64,000 nt of DNA, from contig NC_084587.1 in assembly GCF_033807715.1 (NCBI RefSeq), forward strand, positions 11,670,942-11,734,941, read 5' to 3'. Shown piece by piece: positions 33,751-47,529 of this stretch (the stretch's first letter is position 1; every line of letters begins with the position of its first letter). The position numbers and the translations under genes were made by a program. Origin of the DNA: Cololabis saira. Lineage: Eukaryota; Chordata; Actinopteri; Beloniformes; Belonidae. Below the pieces are notes generated by a model. That model saw only the letters and a list, made by a program, of their open reading frames with translations. It was not told the DNA's origin and made no database searches.

Positions 33751-35694
33751 GAGACGCTCTAACCGAATCCAGCTGTGCAGTTGCAGTGGGTTCCGAGCAC
33801 AAAAACAATAATACTGTAGTGCATCTTTTCATTGTGTTCTTGAGTCCTTTGTTACACGTGACAGGAGTAAACACATTTTAGAGGTTTTCCGCTGTTGCAA
33901 GGCTGATCGTAGTATTATTCTGGTTCTGGTATAAGCCTGTTCCAGTGCCTGATGCGGAAAGTGTTTTCTTTGGTAGGGCTTAACAAGACCAGGTATAGGA
34001 ACAGCTTGGCCCTGGCTGGAACACTAGATATGTTTCCACTAGTGGGACTTCTGGTTGGATTTTTTTCCCGCCAGATCATTGATGCATGTCTCCATTCCCA
34101 GAAACAGCCCTGCAAAAGTGGCCATCAGGAATGTTTATGAGGCAAAACGTCCCTGTAGTACGAGAAGTACTCAGGTTGGCCAACAGGACCCGCCTGGCAG
34201 GGGGGGGTTTAGCTAATCAGGATTTCTAAATTACAGTCAGCACTCTCACATTAACAACAATAATGTGAACACAACTAATTTCAACCTATTGGATCATAAA
34301 TATTTTGCTTCATGTACATTTGAGTTGGAGATTATAAGAAAAAAAAGAAAAAGATGGACCGATGAGTTGTTTCAGATTTTGTTGGTGTGTTACGCCAATG
34401 TAGAGGTCCGGTGGGGGGTCTTCTTTTATTCTTAATTGCAAGTGATGCAGTATATATTAAAAAAAAGCAAACAACATTCCTTGTATACATGTTTCTTTTT
34501 CAGCTAAACCCAAACTCGGTGCTTTAGCCGGTCACTCTAAGATGAACACTAAACTCAGGTTTACTTGTGAAGACCCTGCAACTCAGGATATAGTCTATGA
34601 ATCTGAAAAATTAAGGTATTGCATATTTCTGGTAGGCCACTGCAAAATCCACCCGGATGTAGGAAATCACATGTAGTGAATCCAAACTTTTTCTGGGGGG
34701 GAAGATCACCATAATAAAATGTTTTCATTCTAGAGGACCTAGCTATTGTTGATCTCCAGCAGGACATTCCAGAAACACATTTATCTGTCTATGAATCATC
34801 TCAGGGCAATTTACTGAGAAAGCAAACACATTAATTGTAGCGCAATTCAATACAGTCCGATTAAATCCAATCATAATCCAATAATATTCCAGTTAATTCC
34901 AGATTATTATAATCCATTTAAAGAGAATATGTTCTGTTTGTTCTGTTTGTACTAATCGGCCAACACAACAGGATGTGGGTGGAATTGTCTGCAGACAAAG
35001 AGTAGCTTAGCAGCAATAAACTCTGTGCTAACTGTGCATCAGTGGCCTCTGATGCTGCCAACAGAACAACATTTGAAATGTGAGTTTTTGCTGTGGATGT
35101 TTGCCAGCAGCTATTCTGCCTTAGCTCACCTGAAAAAGCACTGAGCCACAGTGTTCATGACTGTTTCAAGTGGAAGTGTGGCAGGACGCACAGGAAATAA
35201 TCTCACTACTTGCAAGCCTCTACCAGAGGGCTAGCCCATGTTGTTTCTCTAGCTCTAGCTGAAATGACGATGCTGGGACAGGTTAAATCAGAATGATTGT
35301 AAAATAATATTAATTAGCATCATATGTAAGCATAAGCTAAGGTAGCCAAGCTAAAGTAGCTAACTGTGACTGAAATAAGGTGGCTATGTCCCAGCTAGCT
35401 TCCCAGTTCTGCCCATTTACTACATGGAGCATCACAGTACGAGGGGAAAAACACTTCAAAAGCACTTTCCAGAAAACCTATGGGTGACATATCAGGGGGT
35501 TTAATACAAAAACAAAGTTTAAACAGTACATTGTTTCAGTTCAAGTTTTGTTGGTTTTGTTTAGAAGGTTGTCTTGAATACTTGTCTTTACTGTCACAAC
35601 TGTGGCATCCTAACCATTTATCTTCCTGTTTATTCAGACAAACATCTCTATTTAGACACTCTGCATTTTGTATCCTATTTCCTTTTCTCATCAC
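33751..35694. other. No gene recognised
   Basis: About 1.9 kb of mostly AT-rich DNA with short ORFs and no motifs. A G-run lies at 34201-34207. Confidence 0.5.
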
Positions 35695-35698
35695 TTAA

Positions 35699-36156
35699 AG
35701 GGGACCTATTATGAAAAACAAGTTTTTTCTTTGCTTTAACATATATAAAGTGGTCTCCCCTCAGCCTGCCAACTCAGAGAAGGAGGAAAGCAACCAAATT
35801 CTGCAGCGTCTGTACAGCCGCCCGGATGATCCATCCAGTGTGACGTGGCTTCTACGAGCCATTCAGATTCTGCTCCCTTTCGTTACGTAACAAAAATGCA
35901 ATTTACATATGTTGACGGAGCTTCTGCCATTTTTTCGTAGCGGTGTATCGCGTCATTCAGGCAGCCAATCAGCACAGAGCCTCATTATCATAGCCCCGCC
36001 CACTCAGAATCCTGCACAGATAATGAGGTTAGAGAATGGGAAGATAAAGACATGGCTCAGAGGCTGAAAAAACAAGCCTTTTCAAAATCAAAAGCTTGTT
36101 TTTAAGACATTCAAGGCCTTTTAAAAATAGGTATTAGATGCCATAATAGGTCCCCT
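35699..36156. mobile_element. TTAA-target MITE, 458 bp
   Basis: The left end AGGGGACCTATTATG and the right end CATAATAGGTCCCCT are perfect 15-bp TIRs flanked by TTAA (35695-35698 and 36157-36160). The interior contains AGCCAATCAGCACAGAGCCTC and is non-coding. A well-known type of fish MITE. Confidence 0.9.
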
Positions 36157-36160
36157 TTAA

Positions 36161-37214
36161 TCCAGTCTCAGGAAATTAAAAATGCCCTTCCAAGCAGTTG
36201 AACTTGTACGGTGTTAATTACAGGATCTTAATAATGTAGGTGAAATCATGCTCATAGGCATGGAACTGTTATAAGCACTGGAGTCAAGCTTCTCTCAACT
36301 ATAAATTAAAAGACAGCGGGTTGCTCGTTGCTTCATGTTAAAGGTACGCCTTGTGTTAACATTGTTACTGGATGAGTCCAGCAAGCAATTAAGCATTTGT
36401 TTTTATATAAAATCTAGAGGTTATGCATATATTGTATTTCAGAGTTTCAGAGGTGGGTAGCTGGAGTGTAGAGGCATTTATCCTCCACCCAGGCCCTGCA
36501 TGATCTTGTAGCTTTTGTTTTTTATTTATTCTAGAACAAGCATTGACCATTTCACTGCACCAAACAATAACCAGTGCATTTCTTATATTAGATATTGCCA
36601 GACTATTTATTTATTTATTTTTAATGTCTAAATCTCATGATATAGGCTTCCACATTGGCTACTGAATGTTTAAACCAAGATAGTCACAGAAAACAGTATT
36701 GTGGGTTTATTCTGATGTAAAACATCAGATACCCAACATTTTTTAATCACACCCTTAATGGCCAGATACATTTACAACCTGAAGTTATACAGTTTAGACC
36801 ATCTATTCTCACAATTAACAGTTGAAATGTTTTCTTAATGATAAAATATTTGAGTTTGGGTGTTTAGGCTCTGATCTAATCAACGCCGGCTTATTAAGCG
36901 TACTGAGAGATACAGAGGGTAATGAATATGACTTAACCCTGCCTGCATAGTGGGAAAGGAGGTGGGAGGGAAAGCGAGCTTGGTGGGTGAGACACATCAG
37001 AAGGGATACGAGATATAAGTACTCTTAAAAGAACTATGAATAATATGGAGTAAAGGGTATGAACCACAAAGAGGCGTGAAAACAAGCATAAAACGCTAGT
37101 TGGGATGTCTGAACTAGCTCCCAAGGGGTCATCTCATCGCAGAGTAATAATATAATTTTCTCTCTTTAAAATCTTCTCATTGGCACGCTGTTAAAATACA
37201 ACCCCAGGTATATA
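36161..37214. other. No gene recognised
   Basis: Contains CAGAGGTGGGTAG at about 36449, identical to the terminus of the hAT at 47530, but without a partner end. Otherwise AT-rich. Confidence 0.5.
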
Positions 37215-37989
37215 CCCTAGTTCAGTGATTCTTAACCATAGGGCCGCGGCCCACACTTGGGCCGCGAGCGCCATCTAGTGGGCCGCGAAAAAAATTCAGT
37301 TTTGTACGTGTGGGCCGCGGGGGCCGCGGGACTGCATAGCAACTCCCGACCAAATGAGGAGAAGAAGACCCTCAGCTAGCTCTAGGTGTAATAGTAAGAG
37401 AAATGGTGTGTATTTATAGAGAAAATCCTTCATTTTGCACAGAGTAGGTTTAGATCCGCCAGGATCAGGGATCGATTACTTGGGTCTGCGCCCAGAGCGA
37501 GCGAGCGCGGCGTGATCATTTATCCTGACTCGTCCGCACAGCCGGGGACGTCGGTGCCGCTCGGGCGGTGGGCTCCATCGTTACTGCTGAAGGATTGTAC
37601 ATGTAGATGTGTCTGCTGCTGGACTGGACTGTTGTTCGGGCTCGCAAAAGCATCGGAAAGTGACTCTGCTGCAGCGGCCAGAGAGCTGCGGGTTCTGCCC
37701 GTCTCAGATGATCAGGCTCGGATGAAATCCGACACGCGCAGTCCTGACAACTTATTAATGTAAATAAAACTTAGTAAGTTACTTAGTAAGTAATTAGCTT
37801 GACTCTTACAGAGATGAGAAGCCTAACAGGTGGAAAGGGAAGTTCAACCCGGAATGGACAGATTCATCCTGGTTCAGTCTTCCCACTGGGACAAAACCAG
37901 TGTCTCATACGTTCAGAGACCGTGGCGTTCAAAGTGCGAAAGTGAAACGCGAAACGCCACTGAAACAAAACACAAAGTTTTTCATCAAA

Positions 37990-38215
37990 CATATCCACTC
38001 AAGTCTGAACTGAAGTCACAGAAAATAAGCTGACCATCTTAAACATGTTTGGGTCCACATACAGCTGTGAAGCAGCTTTCTCCACAATGAACATAATTAA
38101 AACTAAATATTGTTCCAGGTTCATCAATGAGCACCTTCTCATGTGCATGAGATTCTGACACCATCCAGCCCAGATTTAAAGTCCTGGCAGGAGAAATTAG
38201 AGCTCAGTTCTCTCA
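37990..38215 (+). pseudogene. hAT transposase C-terminal dimerisation segment
   Basis: The plus frame reads TEVTENKLTILNMFGSTYSC, then EAAFSTMNIIKTKYCSRFIN and EHLLMCM, and after a frameshift TIQPRFKVLAGEIRAQFSH. This matches the C-terminal hAT dimerisation region (G-S-T-Y-x-C-E-A/S-A-F-S-x-M-N-x-I-K-x-x-x-R-x-x-L/I-x-x-E-H-L), as in GTF2IRD2/ZBED-related transposases. The N-terminal zinc finger and catalytic residues are absent. One upstream stop and one frameshift are present. Confidence 0.85.
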
Positions 38216-38529
38216 CTGAACGACAGAAAGTGGGGGCATAAGATTAAGGGGAAGAAAGAAAAACGGCAAAACTTTTAAATTGCTAAGATGTGTTTATATT
38301 AATTTATTATAAAAATGTGTTGAGACAATTAACAAAGAAAAGGGGAAATTCAAACTGCTGGTAAAGAAATAAAATAAGATAGCATTTGAAAAATAAAATA
38401 AAATCTTATTTATTTATTTTATTTTTAAGAGAAAAAAATGTGTAATTGAAGTTACACATGTTAATGGGCAAATATGTACTTTTTTAATATAACAGTCAGA
38501 TGCAGATGTCGATACAACTATGAGGCTAC

Positions 38530-38533
<4 letters not shown>

Positions 38534-38599
<66 letters not shown>
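38534..38599. repeat. (TA)n microsatellite in hAT
   Basis: About 33 TA units, at the position corresponding to the compound TA tract of the copy at 2231. Confidence 0.97.
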
Positions 38600-38603
<4 letters not shown>

Positions 38604-38724
38604 TTATTATGATGTTCTGGACCTTCGCTGCTATACAGTGTTAATATTTAACGGGCCTCGGGCCACTCTGTACTGAAAACATTGGGCCCCAAGGTCAGAA
38701 AGGTTAAGAACCCCTGCCCTAGTT

Positions 38725-39754
<1,030 letters not shown>

Positions 39755-40840
39755 AGTGAAATTTTGATTCACTTATTGAGCAAGCTAATTCTGGTATAGC
39801 AATGCTTTCAAAATGGTTCCTTGCAAATAAGTTGTCGTTAAATGTTAACAAATCTAGTTTTATTGTATTTGCAAGAAAAAACAAAAAATATTGTCCGCAA
39901 AAAGCTAAGATTTCTATTGGTGGTATTACAATCAATCAGGTTTCATCCACCAAATTTCTAGGTGTCTTTGTGGATGAGAATTTGTCCTGGAAAGAGCATA
40001 TACATTCTGTAACTAACAAAATCTCTAGATCCCTTGGTATCATCAGAAGAATCTGAGGTTTGGTCCATCAGGCTTGTCTCGTTACTCTGTATTACAGTTT
40101 AATTTATCCTTATCTCATTTATGGCAACATTGTTTGGGCAAGTACATATTCATCAAATCTACACAAATTACTCATTACTCAAAAGAAATTTGTAAGAATA
40201 GCTACTTCTGCCTCCTATTTGGCCCCATCTGCCCCTTTGTTTAAAAAATTACATTTATTATCCATCTATGATATTAACATACTCCAATCATGTGCTTTCA
40301 TTTACAAATGCACTTATCTTGCAAATAGGCTTCCAAGTACTTTCAAAGATTTTTTTAAGACCAATTCGCAAATTCATAACTATAATTCCAGACAATTTGA
40401 GGATCTCCATTCTTCATTCAGTCGTACCAATAGCAGTCAGTTCTCCATCAAAGACAGAGGTGCCTCACTCTGGAACTCTCATATACTTATCGCAAAATCT
40501 TCACTGTCTATAAATAGTTTTAAACAGAGATTGAAGACCAGCCTTATTGACCAAGCGTCTAGAAGTGCTTCCACTTAATGTGGACTCACTTCTGCACGTG
40601 CACACCGAGAAATTGTCTGTTTATATCCATCTTTTTTGAACGCTGTTTTTTTGTTGTTGTTTTTTTGTTTTTGCTATTATTTCAATACAATGTATTTTTC
40701 CTGGTGAGAACTTTGAATAAGCCCATTTAGGGCTTCCTTTCTCACCTGCACATATTTTCATGCTTTTTATGTTCATTTAAACTTTTGTACCGTTTTTTAT
40801 GTTGTGCAAATAAACAAATCAATCAAAATGCAACAAAAAA
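39755..40840 (+). pseudogene. CR1/Jockey-group LINE, 3' half of ORF2
   Basis: The frame reads MLSKWFLANKLSLNVNKSSF, STKFLGVFVDENLSWKEHIH and ISRSLGIIRRI, then a TGA at 40054-40056. The same frame continues with LVTLYYSLIYPYLIYGNIVW and ASTYSSNLHKLLITQKKFVR to a stop at 40576-40578. The N-K-L-S-L-N, K-(F/Y)-L-G-V-x-x-D-x-x-L-x-W and Y-P-x-L-x-Y-x-N-I-V-W-A-S-T motifs are the post-catalytic part of Jockey/CR1-type reverse transcriptases. Only one stop interrupts about 260 codons, so this is one of the youngest coding relics here. The catalytic YADD region and endonuclease are missing by 5' truncation. A T-rich 3' UTR ends with A-rich AATAAACAAATCAATC near 40820. Confidence 0.85.
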
Positions 40841-41394
40841 TTCAACTTTATAGGATGACAACCGGATTTAGCTTTTATTTGGCATTTTTAGATGAAGATA
40901 CAAATTCTTGCATACAAAATTAGGAATAAACTAAAAAAAAAAAAAAAAATGGTCCAAATTATAATCTGGAAGAGAGACAACATCACAAAGAACCAGAAAG
41001 ATCAGATGTCTTAGGCTTGATTGCAAAGGCATGATCAATGAAGTCAATGATAGTCGGTCTCAAGTCATTGGCGCAGGTAAGTGCAGCACACGTACGTAAC
41101 ATCAGTGTCATCTGTAAGAACAAGTGGACTCTCTGATGAGTAAAGCCATGAAGATCTACATCACCGGTGTCCTCACAGTGTCACGCATAGGTACCACTGG
41201 TCCTTTTTGTTTTTTTTCATGGACTTTTTCTCAATAGTTAAATAATCTGATAAAAGTACTGGAATAAGTTATTTATACAAGAAGTGAAATTGAATGAAGC
41301 ACTGACAATTGCTTGTAGTTGCACTTACTGCTACAGTGGTTTGTCGTGATGATTTAAGCACCAAATGATATTCAGTACCACCAAAATATAAAGT
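40841..41394. other. No gene recognised
   Basis: AT-rich with an A-run near 40934; no motifs. Confidence 0.5.
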
Positions 41395-41480
41395 CTGTAT
41401 TCAGTTCAGTTCAGCTACATTTGTATATCACCATTTTACAATAAATGTCATCTAATGGTACTTTACACAGAAGATAAGAC
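41395..41480 (-). mobile_element. L2-type LINE 3' end remnant
   Basis: The plus strand reads TATATCACCATTTTACAATA then AATGTCATCTAATGGTACTTTACA, the reverse of the L2 3' end (TGTAAAGTACC.TGAGATGAC...). Very short. Confidence 0.5.
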
Positions 41481-41974
41481 CAAGGACAATGACTTTTGCA
41501 CCTTCAGAATTGTCACATAGATAGTTCTGTCTCTGAGCCAGTAGTCAAAGCCAGGTGAAAGCTCTGGGTAAAAGTTGTGACAATAACTGCTTAAAGCAGC
41601 ACAAAGGAACTTTTACAATATAAGTGGGAATGCTGAATCCCTTTTAAAAAACTAAGATTTGTTCGGCCTCCTACCCAGTCGCTCTTATGTTCTCTTTTCT
41701 GTCATTACTTTTTTAAGGGTCTCACAGCATGAAAACGGCACGGTCCAGCTTTACTACAGTTTTTCTCCGTCCTCAGCACGACTTTGCATTTCAGAAGCAA
41801 AGCGCATCTGGCAGTTTGTCATAGATTGGTGAACTCGTGAACTTGCCCGTCTTTACATTTGAGGTTCTACCTCTGAAATGTTCTTTTAGTACCCCGTCAT
41901 CTTACTGCCCTCTTGCCAGTTAATCTAATTAGTTGACAAATACTCCACCACTTGTTTTGGATTTGTGCTGAATA
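41481..41974. other. No gene recognised
   Basis: Contains TTAAAGCAGCACAAAGGAAC at about 41593, which resembles a TTAA-type terminus, but no partner end was found. Confidence 0.4.
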
Positions 41975-42184
41975 CTTTTCCAGCCTTTTGTTGTCCCTCT
42001 TCCTACACTTTTCAAATGTGTTGCTGCTATCAAATTAAAAAAGTGTTTCAGTTTCACCATCTGATATGTCGTTTGGATTCTACTGGGAAAAAAGATAAGG
42101 GTTTATGACATTTGTAAATCTTTCCATCTGGGATTTTATTTAAATTTCACACAGCCTCACAACCTTTTGGAATTGGGGTTGTAT
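41975..42184. mobile_element. Right end of Tc1/mariner-like element
   Basis: TTTGGAATTGGGGTTGTA|TA at the right, preceded by CAGTTTCACCATCTGATATG, GGGTTTATGACATTTG and TTTCACACAGC, matches a common vertebrate repeat whose inverted end starts TACAACCCCGATTCC. The left end is missing. Confidence 0.6.
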
Positions 42185-43808
42185 AATTCATATGAAATAA
42201 AACTAATGTTACAATGGTCAAATACTGAGTTTTGTCATTTAAACTAAAAAGTAGAAAATACAACCTGTCTCTTCCCTGGAGTCAATAAAGTCTCACAATG
42301 TTACAGCATTCTTTTATTCTATACAAATATATGCAAAACAATAATGCAAAGAAAAAAGTCACTGCACTGCGTAGCCACTGGCTCTACCTATTAATTTGTT
42401 TTGCTCCTTCTCATCTATTTTATTTTGTGTATAATTTGCATTCGAGCAATGAAACAAACAAACAAAACCAAAAAAAGAAAAGGAAAGAAGTGCTCACCTG
42501 CAGTTGTGCACTCCTGTTTTATTTATGAAGGCTCTGCCAGGCACGATGGAGACAAATTACCTTTTAACAATGTGAAATAGAATTTTGTTTACAAGGCTGC
42601 GCTTCTCCTTGCTTTTTCAAATGAGATTTTTCACAGCCCCCTCATTTGTATCTCGCAGCATTATCGTCTCAATCTCTCAAAACTAATCAGTCTCCAGAAA
42701 AGAATGGAAACAAAGGGGATAAATCACTGCTGTTCATAAAACAAGCCATTAAGTGTTCTTATGAATGCACACCACATGAACCTCATATGCCCTCCTTCTC
42801 TGTTCTCCTCCAAACCACCCCTAAGTTGAGACATTTTAGTGAAATACCTTCTCTGCATTTTCATTTAAAGGCCAGTACAGTTTGCAGCATCATGATGAAG
42901 CTATCTCTGAAAGGTAGTTGGACAGATTTGGCAAATGTTTACAGCATCCAAACAGAGACAAGATGCAATAGGAAGACAGATTAGACACAAACCCAGCTAA
43001 AACTCATCCACATCGGTTCATCAGAGCTGCTATGAGCAACCATTTCAAAGGCTGGAATACATTTCATAGTAAATCAGCATTTGATAGAACAGCTAACCAA
43101 GCAATGCTTACAGCCCCTGTATGCAAAATGTGATAAGACACTTTGAGAATCACAATCAGGATCTACTAAATCCTCTGTTTAGGTTAATTCTTTTTCTATT
43201 ATTTTATTTTTGGCTACACTGATTAACTGAGGAAATTACATTTTGTTAGTTTATAATTCCTTAATCTGAATACGTTTTGAACTGGAAGGTTTGTCGGTTT
43301 GGGCAGCACTGGACAACGTCACCTTTTCTTACCAAGTTTATGCATGGAAGTAATTTTGAATAATAAATAATTCATAAATGAGCTAGGTGTGTTTTAGTAT
43401 GACTCAAAAGAAAGTCTGGAGTCTGGCGCAACCCTAGGTTTATTATTAGGTGGCGAGGAATGTGAACTTTCATTAGGGACCGAATCAAAGCTGAATGGAA
43501 AATGTGTTTGTAGCAAAATGGCAATTAATGTTTGCACACAAAATAAATTGCACAAAAATTTAATTCCACTTAAGTGATAGTGTGGAAATGGTCCCTGCAG
43601 ACAAACTGTCATCTTGTTAAAAATCTGTACAGGCTGATGAAGTTATGCAAAGTATCAGTACACACCTCTGCTTCAACACTACTTCACTACTTTTATATTT
43701 TTGACTAAATAAGGAAGTGTTCGAAGCTTGTATAGAATTATAACAAGAAAGCAGCGACCAAACAGAAATGCATATACAAACACCCCTTTTTATACAACAT
43801 CCGTACAC
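42185..43808. other. No gene recognised
   Basis: 1.6 kb AT-rich; the ORFs at 42298-42528, 42646-42984 and the short minus-strand ORFs have no recognisable motifs. Confidence 0.5.
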
Positions 43809-43811
43809 TTA

Positions 43812-44561
43812 TGGCACTTTTCCACTAGTACCTACCTAGCCCGGCTCGGCTCGCCTCCACTCGGTTTGGCTCTTTTCCACTAGGGTTCTAACGTGCCGAG
43901 TAGATACTTTTTCTGTAACTACTCTGCTGAGGTTGTGAGTGGCTGAGTCGGCTGTATCTGACATCATCACACTACAGGCCACCGATTGGTCGGGGGGTTG
44001 GGAGTCAGACATCTGAGTCAGGATGTGACATCAGAGAAAGAGCGACTCTGGCGGCGGCTTCTTGTTCATTTTATTCGACAGGCAATGGCAGCGCAAAAGT
44101 CTGTTTCATGATCCAACTCTGAGGTGCAGATGTTCATAAACCTGGTGGCTAAGGAGAGAATTAAAAAGGGATCTAGACGGGGGATAAGGAACGACAAGAT
44201 CTACCAGGAACTCTGTCACTTCATAGCTGCTCGCGGCTACTAACGGACTTTTCAGCCGAGACGAACTAAAAAAAAATTAAAAAAGCGTCGCCGCTTGAAG
44301 CTTCTCTCACTTTTATTTTTTAACTTGATATCGAACACAAGCCACAGACCCAGCAGCACATCTACCATCTCCTCCAGGTTTTACATCTTTAATGTTGTTG
44401 TCTTATTCATTTAGATCATACAATCAAATACGTCACAGCAGCTTCGCTCCAACCTCCTACTTCTCCAGATGCTGAATTGTTATGAAAAAGAAACTAGGCC
44501 AAGTTGAGTCGATTCAAACTGAGATGAGTAGAGCCGAGTAGGTACTAGTGGAAAAGCGCCA
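43812..44561 (+). mobile_element. PIF-Harbinger-derived element with Myb/SANT-like fragment
   Basis: The ends TGGCACTTTTCCACTAGTAC and (inverted right) TGGCGCTTTTCCACTAGTAC are long TIRs flanked by TTA (43809-43811 and 44562-44564). Around 44119-44245 the plus strand reads EVQMFINLVAKERIKKGSRR then GIRNDKIYQELCHFIAARGY, the Myb/SANT-like domain commonly found next to Harbinger transposases (E-V-x-x-F-(I/L)-x-L-V-A-x-E...N-x-K-(I/V)-(Y/F)-Q-E). The rest of the protein and the transposase are missing. A related, shorter copy is at 52414-52914. Confidence 0.85.
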
Positions 44562-44564
44562 TTA

Positions 44565-45751
44565 CAAAGTTCAAATCACTTTGTTTTGTCTGTAGGAATC
44601 GTGTAATGGGTTTTAAATAAATTATTTTGACGTATCTATTGTCACAAGTGCTAACATCAATTGGCATTTTGCAAAACAAAACAAAATCCTGTAACGAAAG
44701 TTTAGGTCCTACCCATCAAACAATAGACTAAGGGTTGTTTTAAATGTATTTATCACTGTCATGAATTATTTTACACAAACTGATTTAACATTATGTGCTT
44801 GGGATGAATCACTGTTTGGCCAAACCTAGCCATAAATGTTGAGCAAGTTGATGAGTTTGACTCCTAATTGTGGCCTACATGTATGTAGAGTTGTGTGAAA
44901 AAGAAAATACGGCTCTGTAAATTCTGAGGTCTACTGTATGTATCAGGAAAAAAAGAAAAAGAGCATTTTATACAAAATATAGTGTAAATTCTTTTTCACT
45001 TGAGTGTAGATTGTTAACTTAGAAATGTATAAAACAAGGAGCTGTGAGGGGTCTTTGCAGAGGTTGTGTCCTTTATCATCTTCTTGAAACGCATGAAAAA
45101 CTGACATTCATTGGTATATGGACTGCATTTATTTCAGATAAGGATTACTTGGTTGCAGATACAGTTCAGTGGATAAAATAAAATGAACATTTTGAAAAGT
45201 ACTGAGTACATATGAACACAATAAAATCTTTGGAAATGGCTTGGCAGTCCATTTTGCCTCAAAAAATATCCGACACTGATCTTTGACAGGATTTCTCAGT
45301 GCTAAAGATCAAAGCAGTAGGAGGACTTGAGGATCTGAGCCATCAATATAATTATTATAAAGAGGTGCATTTGAAAACAAAATACATAACTAAACAATAA
45401 TAAGATAAACAGACTATAGGGGGTTAGTAGTTACTGTGTATTTATCTTGTCTGACATAAAAGAAAATACTTTAAAAAAGAGCACAAATATATTCTGAAAC
45501 TCCTCATGCAGGGATAAAGATCACCTTCAAAACCCTACAAGGAAAGAAAACTGTTTATCCCAGTGAGCTACCTGTGCTATTAATGAGTTCATAATTTGAA
45601 AGCATTCAAGATGGGATCATTTGGGATTTAACAAAAGTAACCTATTTTCCTAACAAGTGATCGTTATACCGTGGAGCCCCCGGTACAGCGGCAAATGCCA
45701 TATAAGAACATAAGCATGAGACCAGGCAGAGCTTCCAACATTTTTATATAA
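44565..45751. other. No gene recognised
   Basis: AT-rich; no motifs. Confidence 0.5.
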
Positions 45752-45759
45752 TGAACCAT

Positions 45760-46146
45760 TAGGGCTGGGCGATTTTGGACAAAAATAAAATCCAGATTTT
45801 TTTCTCTGAAAACCCGATTTTCGATTTCGATTTTTTTGGTAAAACTACAAAAGACAATGGAATAAATTGTTTAAAATATTTTATCTTTATTTTTAAAGAA
45901 AAATAGCAAACACATTTCCCTATTGGGAATGAAGTGCAATTGAAAGATACTGTAAATCCTCCTTGAGTTTAGTAAAGTGACAACATTTACAATTTTCTTG
46001 ACCAAACAAAGATGACTAGACGAGCTCTGTCTGTAATGCAGCCAGCTGCAAAAAAGGAACATCGATTTTCCGATTTTCCTTTTTTAACATCGATTTTGAT
46101 TAATAAATCCGATTTAGATTTAAAATCGATTAATCGCACAGCCCTA
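45760..46146. mobile_element. hAT MITE, 387 bp, perfect 8-bp TSD
   Basis: TAGGGCTGGGCGATT and, inverted, TAGGGCTGTGCGATT form the TIRs; ATTTTCGATTTCGATT and AATCGATTAATCG subterminal repeats follow. The duplication TGAACCAT is exact (45752-45759 and 46147-46154). The interior is non-coding. Confidence 0.95.
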
Positions 46147-46154
46147 TGAACCAT

Positions 46155-47521
46155 GAAGTTTTTAATCTGAATCATTTATTTTATATTGTGCTGATATTGA
46201 GGCTCATACATTTTTCAATGCCTGGACATCAGATAAATGTTTTTTTTTGTTTCTTTTTAATCAAACTTTTGTCCTTTTCACACTTTTTTGGCAAAAAACA
46301 AATAAATAAAAGTGACCTTAAAGTGGCTGTAAAAACTGACGAAAAAAAGATGTTTGACGTTATCAAGCAGGCTTTTCTAAAAATGGCCTCAGTTTTTGTA
46401 AGAGTAATGACTGCTGTTTAGATTTTACAACTCTGAGATGGTACATTGTATTGAAAATTCTTTTATAACCTAACAAAAAGCTTCCTGATGATGGGTGTCC
46501 GGTAAAAATGGAACTTGTATTCCTCTGCTTTTTGTGTGTCTATCAGCAAAGACGAGATAACATGTAGTTTGTCCAACACCACACGTTAATGTGCTCTCTA
46601 TAGTGCTGCCAAACCTGCTCTGCTGGATAGAACATCAAGATGAAAGAGGTTGCCCTAAACGGCCGTCCCCTCCCTCCCTCCTACTCCGAAGAAATAGAAT
46701 ACTGCTGATGGACAAAATGAAAACCTGAAAACACGGCTCTCTTTTTGCCCTTGTTTCAGTCAGCAGGGGCAAGGGGCGAAAGAGCTAAATTGGGGTTATC
46801 AAAAGACAGAAATTTGCACTTTTCTTTGTTACCCTAGTAACCGAGGCCAAGTGATTGATATGTTGTAGACCCACTGATGTGATCACTTTTAAATTCCCTC
46901 TCCTGCGCCTATTTCTCTCACCATGCTGATAACAATGAGACCAATTCTGCAGTGACAATTATTCATCATGGAAAGCTAGGGCAGTAGTTCTTAACCCTTT
47001 TTCTTTGAGAAATGGTGTTTCGGGGGAGTTGTTGGGGGTATTTTTCAGTGATTCCTCTGTGATATGGGCCACAAGAGTAAGGACATCTCATTTCTTTGTT
47101 TATTAAACTAACTTTATCAACCACAAATCCTTATTGAGGCTCTGAAATTGACAGCAGCAGCCCACAGATAAAAAGAAAATGCAATGGATTTGTTTTCCTA
47201 GTCAGTACGTAAGCTGGCCATGCCGGCCTTTGTATTGCTTCGAAGAGTGCAATCAGAAACAAACAATTTTTCATTAAAGGTTGTCCTTCTCAGAAACTGT
47301 GGTCCACCACAAGCTGCTGTTGGAGTCTAACACTATCCATGCCTGCTGTGGTAGCTCACATCCATCCCTTTGGTGGTAATTGTATTTATTGGACCCATAT
47401 GTAGCTTTATCAGCCTCCTGTTTGCAAATTAACTAGCAGAGAAATAGTGGTCCATTAAATTTGCAGTCGGGAACTTCCCCAAAATCCAGTAACTGGCAGG
47501 AAAATTTGAATGCATTCGAAG
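46155..47521. other. No gene recognised
   Basis: Contains CAGTAGTTCTTAACCC near 46981, similar to a hAT terminus of the 2231/37223 family but without a partner. No ORF with motifs. Confidence 0.5.
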
Positions 47522-47529
47522 TTCATGAC

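Larger units (their letters stand above)
37223..38716 (+). mobile_element. hAT element, second copy of the 2.2-kb family, 8-bp TSD
   Basis: It starts CAGTGATTCTTAACCATAGG and ends AGGTTAAGAACCCCTG, with the perfect duplication CCCTAGTT (37215-37222 and 38717-38724). It is the inverted counterpart of 2231-3631 and shares the same GC-rich left arm (GGGCCGCGGCCC), the transposase C-terminal remnant, the TA microsatellite and the terminal GGGCC blocks. It is 93 bp longer than the other copy. Confidence 0.93.

Noticed and set aside
36449..36461. CAGAGGTGGGTAG identical to the hAT terminus at 47530
   Set aside because: No inverted partner, subterminal repeats or duplicated target nearby.
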